From assembly GCA_947464335.1 (NCBI GenBank), contig CANHWG010000002.1, positions 1-64,000 on the forward strand: a stretch of DNA of 64,000 bases, written 5' to 3'. The stretch comes from Flavobacteriaceae bacterium. GTDB taxonomy: Bacteria; Bacteroidota; Bacteroidia; Flavobacteriales; Flavobacteriaceae. A program made the translations under genes and the position numbers. Positions 7,234 to 15,422 of the stretch are shown in pieces (position 1 is the stretch's first letter; each line of letters opens with the position of its first letter). The notes beneath the pieces are model-generated. The model had not been told where the DNA came from and ran no database searches. It saw nothing but the letters and a program-made list of their open reading frames with translations.

Positions 7234-10200
7234 CTATAGGATTACAAGTTTTTCTATTTTTTCTGCTTTTTTATTCGATAAAGCGGACTTTACAGTCAGT
7301 TTGTAGACATAAACACCTTTACCAATTCGGTCTCCAAAGTCATCTTTTCCATCCCAAGTTATATCTCTAGAAAGAAACCCATCAGTAGTTATTGTTTGAT
7401 TTTTTGTCCAGACGATTTTCCCTGTTATAGTCATGACCTGCACTTGAACATCCAGAGGTTCAAAAGGTTTGTTGTGAGAAAACCAAAATTCGGTATAGCT
7501 TACAAATGGATTGGGATAGTTGAGTACATTACTAAGTGCAATACTGTCATCTCCCACGACTACAAATTGAATTTCGGCTGTAATTGGATTGTTATAAACA
7601 TCCCAAGCACGAAAAGAAATGGTATGCAAACCAACCGATAAATTTCGGAACGGAAAATAGACTCTTCCTTTTTTATAATCATCTAGTTCAGTTTCGTAAT
7701 AATCATTCATAATGTATGGTTTTGTTTCATCACCATCAAGAATTCCAATGATATCATGACCTATGCCGCTAGCGGTGTTTATTCCGTGTTCATCTTCGAG
7801 AAGTGCTAGAAAGAAAGGCGATTCATTAGTAATACCTCCATTTACAAAAGTTTCATCATTCATATATAGTTTTACAGTTGGACCAGTAGTATCTGCCACA
7901 GCATTAGTATTAATTCCACCAACTTTAATATCAGTGTTGTAGCCAGTTTTGTCTAATAAAATCTGATTTCTTTTAGAATAAAAGCTTATTCTTCCATTTC
8001 CAACAGGAATACGAATATCTCTTGGCACATAAAATTCAAATTCAAAATTACCATTTGTAATTCGGGCATTACCTCTAAAAATGGTTTCTCCCAGTTTAGA
8101 AAAAGTCATAGTGGGCGCAAGTTGTAATAAATCATTAACGACTGCATCAGAAAAGTCGTTTCTTAATGTGTTTACAGTTATATTCTTATCAAAAATATTT
8201 ATAGATAATTCACCATTATAATTTTGAAGTAAATTATTGTTTTCATCTCGAACTTCACCTGTTAACCTTACATTATCCAAGGATTGGAAATCATCAATTG
8301 GACCAGTGATAGGTATGTTATTAACTTTGGTAAGCACAATTTTTGGTTTTGCAATAGCCAACATCAATGCAGGATCTCCTAAGTAGACAACTATGTTTGT
8401 GGCAGAATTAGGTCCAGCGTTTTTTGATAAACGAAGTGCCTCTGCTATTGAAAGGTAGTTGTCACTACCATAAGAAAACAAATATTCGGCAAGTTCATCA
8501 TTAAAGTATTGTGCCGTTGATTGTCCTATAGAACGAACGGTAGTTAGCATTGAAATGGCTCCTCCTTTTGGATTCCAATACGCATATTCACCAGCAGTTG
8601 GTCGAGTTGGGTTGTCGAATCTAGAGAAATCACATGTAATGGTTATGAAAAGTGGGTATTTGTATTGATTACTTAAATTTTGACCGTCTGATTTTTCCCA
8701 AATACGTTCTTCTGCTAATCCGTCTTCGCCACCATGCCCCAAATAATTAAACACTAATGCTCCTTTTTCAAATTCTGATATAATTTCTTCACGTGCTTTT
8801 GGATATCTTTTCCCGCCTGCTGATGTCTCTTGAACAAAGGAGTCTAAAAGAATTTTTTTAACATTAATAAAAGGTTTTTCAAAAGCTATTTTATCAGACA
8901 ATCTGTTTTGATAATATTGTAACTGATTATCGCTAGGTTTTTCAGGATTAGGGTCGTCGCCAATGCATACGTAATTATTTCTCCAACTACCATAAGATTT
9001 AATGTCATGATATTCAAGAACCTTGTTAACCATTTCCTCTGCTTGTTTTGGGGTGCTAACAATCATCCTGCCAATTGCTATATCAATACCGCCAAAATCA
9101 TAAGAAAAAGAAGTGCTCCCATTAGTTGGAGTGTTTCCAAAATCTAATCTTCCTTCATCGGGATCTAACATTCCAAAAAAATCATCAGAAGCAAATGAAG
9201 TTTCTCCTTCGGTATAACTATTAAGTCCTTGATAAATAGGAACTATATTAGTGTTGTTGCGAATTCGGTCTTTAAAATCATAGGAAGCATCTCCAAAAAT
9301 ATTTAAGTATTTGACTCTTTTGCTTGGAGTTGAGGCGTTGAAATATATATATTTCACAAAGTTTCGAATGGCTCCAATGTCTTGTTTTCCTGAGGAAAAT
9401 TCAGGGTATATGTTTTCTAAATTTACGACTTTCACATTCAGATTAGAGTAATTTCTGTGAAATGCGGCTAATTTTTCGGCTTCAGCATTTAGGAATTTAG
9501 GTGTAATTATTAGGTAATCAATATCTCTAAAAACGCCTTGTTGATCATTAAAAATAGTTCCTTTTAAATTTTGATTGTCTACTTTTGATTTAGATTCTCT
9601 AGATGGAAAAATGAAATCAGAATTGTCAATGGCCACATATTTTCTAACTTCTCCAAAATTTGATTTAAAAGCGAATGTGGTCTGAGAAGAATTATCAACT
9701 TTGCTTACATTATAAATATCAGTAATATCCCAAACTTGTCTAATGGAAGCAGCATTAGAAATTTGATATTCTCCTATTCCTATTAAAGATGCAGCTTGAT
9801 CAAATTGAAATGTAAATTGTTTACCATAAGCCACAAGATTTCTTTTGGCTTTGATGTTTATATAGTTTAAATATCCTTTAGAGCTTGGTACCCCGCCATT
9901 ATCATAGGTAATTTTAACTTTTATATCATCAGTGCTCACCGTTACTCCTGAAGATAATGTTCTTTCAAATACTATAACTTCACTTCCTGGAGATGGTGTA
10001 ATTGCTATGTTTCCAACCAATTGATTGTTTGCCTCTATTTTAAAACTATTTGTAGTTGAAGTAACTGCAGCTAAGTGGGTTTCCAAAATAATTGGTGAAG
10101 TATTGACAAGGTTTGGAAATTTAAAATCAAATTCTTGCTCATTATCGATGCTGAAATTTTCCCCAAACCAAATTCTACCAAGTTTTTCAATGTTTACTTC

Positions 10201-11133
10201 ATCAATTTCATGGAATTTATAGTCGTCAAAAGTGGTGATTGTAGTTGTGGCATTGCCAGTGGGTTGGTTCATGTCTGCAATTCTTTTACCTTGACCACCT
10301 TGTGCTGTTACATAATAATAAGATCGATCTGTGTAAATGTTTAAGTTGCTTTTATAATCATTATTCCATTGATCCATGCCCTCGGCGTAGAAAAGGATAT
10401 AATCTTGATTGTCAAAAACACCATCACTTTCCCCAACAAATTGAATCGCATTTTCAGCCAAATCCATCGGGTAATTAATCGAATTAAGCAAAGGTAACAT
10501 TCGACCTCCATTACCATAAATTTTAATCTTTCTTGGATCAACATTGGTATTTAAACCTAAGCTGCTTAAAAAGCTTTTATTAATTTTGACCACTCCAGAT
10601 TTTTCAACGTAAAAACGATACCAATTGCCAGTACTTAATACTGAATTTTCAACAGCATTACTAATATTTAAATTTGGCATTACTCTCAAAGCACTTGCGT
10701 CAAATGAGTAATCGAATGAGATCAATTTTTTAAGTAAATTTCCTTCCTTAATTATTGGGGTTACTATTATTTTCCCATAATACTGATCTCGAGCAATAGA
10801 GTTTTTGAAGTTGTATTTAAATGAAGTAGGAATGTTTTTTATGGACAGATCACCTAATTGACTTTCCAAAATAGGTTCAAAAACGAGATTAGAAATTTGA
10901 AAAGAATTCTCATCAACTAAGTTAGTTAGTTTAATCGTTAAGGAGTAATTCAGTGTTTTTGTATAGGTGTCAAATTGGTAGTTTTCAATATTAAATTGAG
11001 GTGCCGAGTAGATATAATTACCATATGACATTGACTTTTTATCAGTCCATTTTATTGATTGGGAACCTTTATTTTGAGAAATAGCAAGTGAAGCATTCGC
11101 AATTATGAGGCACAAAGTAATTATCTTTTTCAT
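7234..11133 (-). CDS. porU: Type IX secretion system sortase PorU
   Basis: PorU is a cell-surface, gingipain-like cysteine peptidase (family C25). It removes the C-terminal signal of type IX cargo and attaches the cargo to a surface glycolipid. The signal peptide begins at MKKIITLCLIIANASLAISQ, so the start was set 25 codons inside a longer open frame. The catalytic dyad is visible as H800 in NYLGHGGEDG and C834 in TITCDFSRFDNP, 34 residues apart, close to the spacing in gingipains. The last 90 residues (NYPNPFVSYTEFWF to KIEKLVIL) form a CTD-like beta-sandwich that PorU itself retains. The length of about 1,299 residues fits flavobacterial PorU. It is divergent from gldJ and followed by porV. 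Confidence 0.95.
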   Translation of the reverse strand: MKKIITLCLIIANASLAISQNKGSQSIKWTDKKSMSYGNYIYSAPQFNIENYQFDTYTKTLNYSLTIKLTNLVDENSFQISNLVFEPILESQLGDLSIKNIPTSFKYNFKNSIARDQYYGKIIVTPIIKEGNLLKKLISFDYSFDASALRVMPNLNISNAVENSVLSTGNWYRFYVEKSGVVKINKSFLSSLGLNTNVDPRKIKIYGNGGRMLPLLNSINYPMDLAENAIQFVGESDGVFDNQDYILFYAEGMDQWNNDYKSNLNIYTDRSYYYVTAQGGQGKRIADMNQPTGNATTTITTFDDYKFHEIDEVNIEKLGRIWFGENFSIDNEQEFDFKFPNLVNTSPIILETHLAAVTSTTNSFKIEANNQLVGNIAITPSPGSEVIVFERTLSSGVTVSTDDIKVKITYDNGGVPSSKGYLNYINIKAKRNLVAYGKQFTFQFDQAASLIGIGEYQISNAASIRQVWDITDIYNVSKVDNSSQTTFAFKSNFGEVRKYVAIDNSDFIFPSRESKSKVDNQNLKGTIFNDQQGVFRDIDYLIITPKFLNAEAEKLAAFHRNYSNLNVKVVNLENIYPEFSSGKQDIGAIRNFVKYIYFNASTPSKRVKYLNIFGDASYDFKDRIRNNTNIVPIYQGLNSYTEGETSFASDDFFGMLDPDEGRLDFGNTPTNGSTSFSYDFGGIDIAIGRMIVSTPKQAEEMVNKVLEYHDIKSYGSWRNNYVCIGDDPNPEKPSDNQLQYYQNRLSDKIAFEKPFINVKKILLDSFVQETSAGGKRYPKAREEIISEFEKGALVFNYLGHGGEDGLAEERIWEKSDGQNLSNQYKYPLFITITCDFSRFDNPTRPTAGEYAYWNPKGGAISMLTTVRSIGQSTAQYFNDELAEYLFSYGSDNYLSIAEALRLSKNAGPNSATNIVVYLGDPALMLAIAKPKIVLTKVNNIPITGPIDDFQSLDNVRLTGEVRDENNNLLQNYNGELSINIFDKNITVNTLRNDFSDAVVNDLLQLAPTMTFSKLGETIFRGNARITNGNFEFEFYVPRDIRIPVGNGRISFYSKRNQILLDKTGYNTDIKVGGINTNAVADTTGPTVKLYMNDETFVNGGITNESPFFLALLEDEHGINTASGIGHDIIGILDGDETKPYIMNDYYETELDDYKKGRVYFPFRNLSVGLHTISFRAWDVYNNPITAEIQFVVVGDDSIALSNVLNYPNPFVSYTEFWFSHNKPFEPLDVQVQVMTITGKIVWTKNQTITTDGFLSRDITWDGKDDFGDRIGKGVYVYKLTVKSALSNKKAEKIEKLVIL

Positions 11134-11192
11134 AGTAGATTGTAAACGTAATTTAGTAACAAATAGTATAATATAGCAAAAAAAAATATTTT

Positions 11193-11225
11193 TTGATGCA
11201 AAATACAATAAAACTAGTATTTTTG
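11193..11225 (+). promoter_or_regulatory. Candidate promoter for gldJ
   Basis: TATTTTTG at 11218-11225 fits the TAnnTTTG consensus, with TTG at 11193-11195 and a 22-nt spacer, slightly long. It lies in the divergent region between porU and gldJ. Transcription would start near 11232, giving a leader of about 100 nt. Confidence 0.45.
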
Positions 11226-11339
11226 CGTTTATATATAATACGTCTGCAAGTGGCGAATTTAGTATTAATTTAAAAAAGTTGTTGCAATTTAATGGTAAAT
11301 ACTTATATTGCGCCTCGAAAATTTATACCTACTATGAAT

Positions 11340-13061
11340 ATGAAAGTAAACAAAATCATTGCTGTAAAATTATTGCTATCCCTAATGGTAATAATGGTCG
11401 GTTTTACTAGTTGTAGTAAAAAAGGCAAGTCGTCTGGTGGTTCAAAGGCCACTGGGTGGAAAATCAACGATAAAAAAGGAGGTTTCCAATATGCTTCAAA
11501 GTTTAAAAAGCAAGAAACTGGTCCTGGATTAGTTTTAGTTGAAGGAGGAACATTTACGATGGGTAAAGTTCAAGACGATGTAATGCATGATTGGAATAAC
11601 ACTCCAAATCAGCAACACGTTATGTCCTTTTATATGGACGAAACGGAAGTAACCAATATGATGTATATGGAATACTTAAATTGGTTAAAGACTGTTTTTC
11701 CTCCGGAACAAGACAATTATAAAAACATTTATGAAGGTGCATCTCCTGATACTTTAGTTTGGAGAAATAGGTTAGGTTATAATGAAACAATGACAAATAA
11801 CTATTTAAGACATCCGGCATATGCTGAATATCCAGTTGTTGGAGTTAATTGGATTCAGGCTACAGAATTTGCTAAATGGAGAACAGATCGTGTGAACGAA
11901 AAAATTCTTGAAGAACAACGTTATTTGAAAAAAGATTCTAAAGTTACCGAAATGACTGCTGATAAAGTTTTCAGTACCGAAGCTTACCTTGCTTCTCCAT
12001 CTACAGCTAAAGGCGGTGATGAGAAGATTGTTTTGAAAAAAGGTAAAGGTAGAGGAGCAGCTCCAAAAGCGGATGCATCAGGAGCAAACAATACTGCTGG
12101 AAATAGCGCTAAAAATGTTTATGCACAAAGAACTTCTGGATTGATATTGCCAGACTATAGACTGCCAACTGAAGCAGAGTGGGAATATGCTGCAGCAGCT
12201 GATGTTGGACAAAGAGAGTATAATGCTTACAAAGGACAAAAGAAGTATCCTTGGTCTGGAAGCTATACACGATCAGGAAAAAGACAGGTTAGAGGTGACC
12301 AATTGGCTAACTTCAAACAAGGAAAAGGAGACTATGGTGGGCTTGCCGGTTGGTCTGATGACGGAGCTGATATCACTAATAAAGTTAAATCATATCCTCC
12401 AAACGATTTTGGTTTATACGATATGGCTGGAAATGTAGCTGAATGGGTAGCCGATGTTTATAGACCTATGGTTGATGATGAAGCCAACGACTTCAATTAC
12501 TACAGAGGTAACGTTTATATGAAGGATAAAATTGGAGAAGATGGTAAAGTTGAATTAGTAACTCCTGAAACTCAAAAATTTGATACTTTATCTAATGGTA
12601 AAATAGTTTCTAGAAATTTCCCTGGTCAAATTGCACAAGTGCCAGTTGATGATAAAGAAACGTATTTAAGACAAAACTTTGATAAATCAGATAATAGAAA
12701 TTACAGAGACGGTGATAAGCAATCAACTCGTTATTTCAAATTTGGGGCTTCTGAAGAAGGTGATGAAAAAGGAAAACTCAGAGATGACCAAAGAATGTAT
12801 GATTCTCCTAGACATAATGTTTCTACTGATAGTTTAGGGAATATGGTTAAAAAATATGACAAGTCTAACAAAAGAACTACTTTGGTTAATGATGATGTAA
12901 GAGTATATAAAGGAGGTTCATGGAGAGATAGAGCTTACTGGCTTGATCCTGCTCAAAGAAGATACTTTCCACAGGATATCGCAACAGACTTTATCGGATT
13001 CAGATGCGCAATGTCTAGAGTTGGTCCAAAGGCAGACAAAAAGAAAAGAGCTAGAAACTAG
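11340..13061 (+). CDS. gldJ: Gliding motility lipoprotein GldJ
   Basis: GldJ is an outer membrane lipoprotein needed for gliding and for stability of the type IX/gliding machinery, related to GldK. The start was placed at MKVNKIIAVKLL because the lipoprotein signal (VGFTSC, lipobox cysteine) follows directly; a methionine two codons earlier is possible. The rest is a formylglycine-generating-enzyme-like (FGE-sulfatase) domain: LVLVEGGTFTMGKV, RLPTEAEWEYAAAA, GLYDMAGNVAEWVADVY, YKGGSWRDRAYW and DFIGFRCAMS. A lysine/alanine-rich insertion lies at roughly residues 205-260. The C-terminus is basic (KKKRARN). Divergent from porU and followed by murF after a terminator. The gene set matches the porV-porU-gldJ synteny known in Flavobacterium johnsoniae. 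Confidence 0.95.
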   Translation: MKVNKIIAVKLLLSLMVIMVGFTSCSKKGKSSGGSKATGWKINDKKGGFQYASKFKKQETGPGLVLVEGGTFTMGKVQDDVMHDWNNTPNQQHVMSFYMDETEVTNMMYMEYLNWLKTVFPPEQDNYKNIYEGASPDTLVWRNRLGYNETMTNNYLRHPAYAEYPVVGVNWIQATEFAKWRTDRVNEKILEEQRYLKKDSKVTEMTADKVFSTEAYLASPSTAKGGDEKIVLKKGKGRGAAPKADASGANNTAGNSAKNVYAQRTSGLILPDYRLPTEAEWEYAAAADVGQREYNAYKGQKKYPWSGSYTRSGKRQVRGDQLANFKQGKGDYGGLAGWSDDGADITNKVKSYPPNDFGLYDMAGNVAEWVADVYRPMVDDEANDFNYYRGNVYMKDKIGEDGKVELVTPETQKFDTLSNGKIVSRNFPGQIAQVPVDDKETYLRQNFDKSDNRNYRDGDKQSTRYFKFGASEEGDEKGKLRDDQRMYDSPRHNVSTDSLGNMVKKYDKSNKRTTLVNDDVRVYKGGSWRDRAYWLDPAQRRYFPQDIATDFIGFRCAMSRVGPKADKKKRARN

Positions 13062-13083
13062 TTTTTAGATTTCTAATATTGAT

Positions 13084-13112
13084 AAAAAGCCCTAATTTTA
13101 AGGGCTTTTTTA
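13084..13112 (+). terminator. Terminator after gldJ
   Basis: A 10-bp stem (13084-13093 with 13101-13110, core agccct / agggct) and a 7-nt loop, followed by T-rich sequence. It lies 22 nt after the gldJ stop. Confidence 0.85.
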
Positions 13113-13130
13113 TTATAATTATTTTCCGAA

Positions 13131-14414
13131 ATGACTATTAAAAACATTCATGATTTATTTATTAAGTGTAATAAAATCTCAATTGATACAAGAAATATAG
13201 AACAGAACTCTTTTTTTGTAGCAATAAAAGGAGAGCGCTTTGATGCTAATACTTTTGCTAAAGAAGCATTAACTAAAGGTGCTAGTTATGTACTAATTGA
13301 TAATCCTCAATATTTTATTGATGACAGAACAATCCTAGTGACGGATAGTTTAAAAACGCTTCAAGAATTGGCTAAATTTCACAGGCAATTCCTAAAACTA
13401 CCGATAATCGCTTTGACAGGAAGTAACGGAAAAACAACCACAAAAGAGCTTATCAATGTGGTACTATCAAGAAAATACAAAACTAAGGCTACTGTTGGTA
13501 ATCTAAATAATCATATCGGTGTTCCGCTGACTTTGTTGTCATTTACAAAAGATACCGAATTAGGTATTGTAGAAATGGGTGCTAATCACCAGAAAGAAAT
13601 TGAATTCCTTTGTGAAATTGCACAGCCAGATTTTGGATATATTACCAATTTTGGCAAAGCCCATCTTGAGGGATTTGGTGGAGTTGAAGGAGTAATTAAA
13701 GGGAAAAGTGAAATGTATACCTATTTAAAATCAAATAACAAATTTGTTTTTGTAAATCTAGATGACGAAATCCAAAACACTAAAACAGTAGATTTTAATA
13801 GAATCACTTTTAGTCAAAAAGAAGTAAATGCCAAAGTATATATCAATAAAGTTACTGCAAACCCATTTGTGAAAATTGAAACTCTGGGTGTACAAATTAA
13901 TTCTCATTTAATCGGGCTTTATAACAGCAATAATATCAATGCTGCAATTACTATAGGGAGTCATTTTAAAGTTCAACCAAAGGATATTAAAGCTGCCATT
14001 GAAAGTTATACCCCAGAGAATAATCGTTCTCAAATATTAATAAAAGGCACTAACGAAATCATACTAGATGCTTACAATGCTAATCCAAGTAGTATGTTAG
14101 TAGCATTGGAGAATTTTATTCAATTAGAGAAAACAAATAAATGCATTATTATTGGTGATATGTATGAACTTGGAGACGAAAGCATTGCTGAACATAAATC
14201 AATAGTGGAATTTTTAAGTAAGAATAGTAAATTTGAATGTCATTTTGTGGGCAAAGATTTCTATTTTAATTCCATTAAAAATGAGTTTTTCCATTTTTAT
14301 AATACATTTGAAGACTTTGCCCAAAACCTTTCGTCTTTAAAATTGGAACATAAAACATTACTTATAAAAGGTTCACGCGGAATGGCTTTAGAAAGAACTT
14401 TGGAATTAATTTAA
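13131..14414 (+). CDS. murF: UDP-N-acetylmuramoyl-tripeptide--D-alanyl-D-alanine ligase
   Basis: MurF adds D-Ala-D-Ala to the UDP-MurNAc-tripeptide in the last cytoplasmic step of peptidoglycan precursor synthesis. The 427-residue protein has the Mur ligase layout: an N-terminal substrate domain, the ATP-binding TGSNGKTTTKE at 96-106, GNLNNHIGVPL, the central EMGANHQKEI and ITNFGKAHLEGFGG motifs, and the C-terminal domain with LDAYNANPSSM, the MurF form of the DxYxHNP motif. Length is normal. It starts only about 20 nt after the gldJ terminator, so it may partly depend on readthrough from gldJ. Confidence 0.95.
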   Translation: MTIKNIHDLFIKCNKISIDTRNIEQNSFFVAIKGERFDANTFAKEALTKGASYVLIDNPQYFIDDRTILVTDSLKTLQELAKFHRQFLKLPIIALTGSNGKTTTKELINVVLSRKYKTKATVGNLNNHIGVPLTLLSFTKDTELGIVEMGANHQKEIEFLCEIAQPDFGYITNFGKAHLEGFGGVEGVIKGKSEMYTYLKSNNKFVFVNLDDEIQNTKTVDFNRITFSQKEVNAKVYINKVTANPFVKIETLGVQINSHLIGLYNSNNINAAITIGSHFKVQPKDIKAAIESYTPENNRSQILIKGTNEIILDAYNANPSSMLVALENFIQLEKTNKCIIIGDMYELGDESIAEHKSIVEFLSKNSKFECHFVGKDFYFNSIKNEFFHFYNTFEDFAQNLSSLKLEHKTLLIKGSRGMALERTLELI

Positions 14415-14537
14415 ACCACAAATTACATATTTCCTTAATGTTGTTTTATTCTTTTTGTTTTGGTTTATACGGCAAACCCTCAATGTTAAGTTTGTATTAA
14501 ATAATAATTTATAAAAGTTTATTAATTTGTTTTACAG

Positions 14538-14568
14538 TTGCTACTTAGTTTCTATAAGTATAGATTTG
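14538..14568 (+). promoter_or_regulatory. Promoter of the polysaccharide export/kinase genes
   Basis: TTG at 14538-14540, a 20-nt spacer, then TAGATTTG at 14561-14568. This is a near-ideal Bacteroidota promoter. Transcription would begin around 14575, giving a leader of about 80 nt before the Wza-like gene. Confidence 0.7.
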
Positions 14569-14653
14569 TTTCGAAATAATTGTATGCTAAATTAAATTAA
14601 TTGATTTTCAATTATTAAGAATAAATTTTATTTACATCAAACCAATCTTATCA

Positions 14654-15421
14654 ATGAATTTTATAAAAACAAGCTACATTTTTGTTACTTTTTTTTTACT
14701 ATTTTTTTCTTCTTGTTCATCAAAAAAAGACGTTATTTATTTTAAAGATATTAATGCAAGTAAGCATGATAAAAATGTTTTTTCTGCCGGACAAATTCAA
14801 TCAAATGATATATTAAGTATTATTATTTCGTCAAGTGCATCAGATTTGGCTGTAATGTATAATTTAAATCAAGATCAGAAGCAAAACACATCAAGTTTCC
14901 CCGGTTATTTAGTAAACTTAGAAGGTAAAATAACTTTACCAATTTTGGGAAAATTAGAGGTTAAAGGGTTAACTATTTCAGAACTAGAAGAATTAGTAGT
15001 GAAAAAATTGATTGAAGGAAAGCATCTTGACCAACCCGTAGTTACCGCTCGTTTGATGAATGCTAAATTTACCGTTTTAGGAGAAGTTACTAGGCCAGGA
15101 ACATATAATTATTCAGAACAAAATCTCAGCCTATTGCAAGCGTTAGGTTATGCAGGTGATCTAACGATTAACGGTAAAAGACAAAATGTTCTTCTAATTA
15201 GGGAAGAAAACAATTCAAAAACATATATAACGATTGATATGACCTCTAAGAATTGGTTTGGAACGCCACACTATTACATAAAGCCAAATGATGTTATTTA
15301 TGTTAATCCAAATGGGCCAAAAGTTAAATCAGCAGGATATGTAGGTAACTTAGGAACATTCATATCTATAATTTCTGTTTCCTTATCATTAGCATTATCA
15401 ATTATTCTACTTACAAAATAA
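14654..15421 (+). CDS. Polysaccharide export lipoprotein (Wza-like, outer membrane)
   Basis: The 255-residue protein is an outer membrane polysaccharide export lipoprotein of the Wza/BexD type. The lipoprotein signal ends at LFFSSC. The poly-export domain (about 45-130, with INLEGKITLPILGKLEVKGL in the form VNLEGKITLP) is followed by an SLBB domain (ARLMNAKFTVLGEVTRPGTY, about 135-190). One hydrophobic segment at the C-terminus (residues 229-253, ISIISVSLSLALSIILLTK) serves as the final membrane span. It is shorter than E. coli Wza but fits Bacteroidota versions. Only 1 bp separates it from the Wzc-like gene, so the two form an export pair. Confidence 0.9.
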   Translation: MNFIKTSYIFVTFFLLFFSSCSSKKDVIYFKDINASKHDKNVFSAGQIQSNDILSIIISSSASDLAVMYNLNQDQKQNTSSFPGYLVNLEGKITLPILGKLEVKGLTISELEELVVKKLIEGKHLDQPVVTARLMNAKFTVLGEVTRPGTYNYSEQNLSLLQALGYAGDLTINGKRQNVLLIREENNSKTYITIDMTSKNWFGTPHYYIKPNDVIYVNPNGPKVKSAGYVGNLGTFISIISVSLSLALSIILLTK

Positions 15422-15422
15422 A

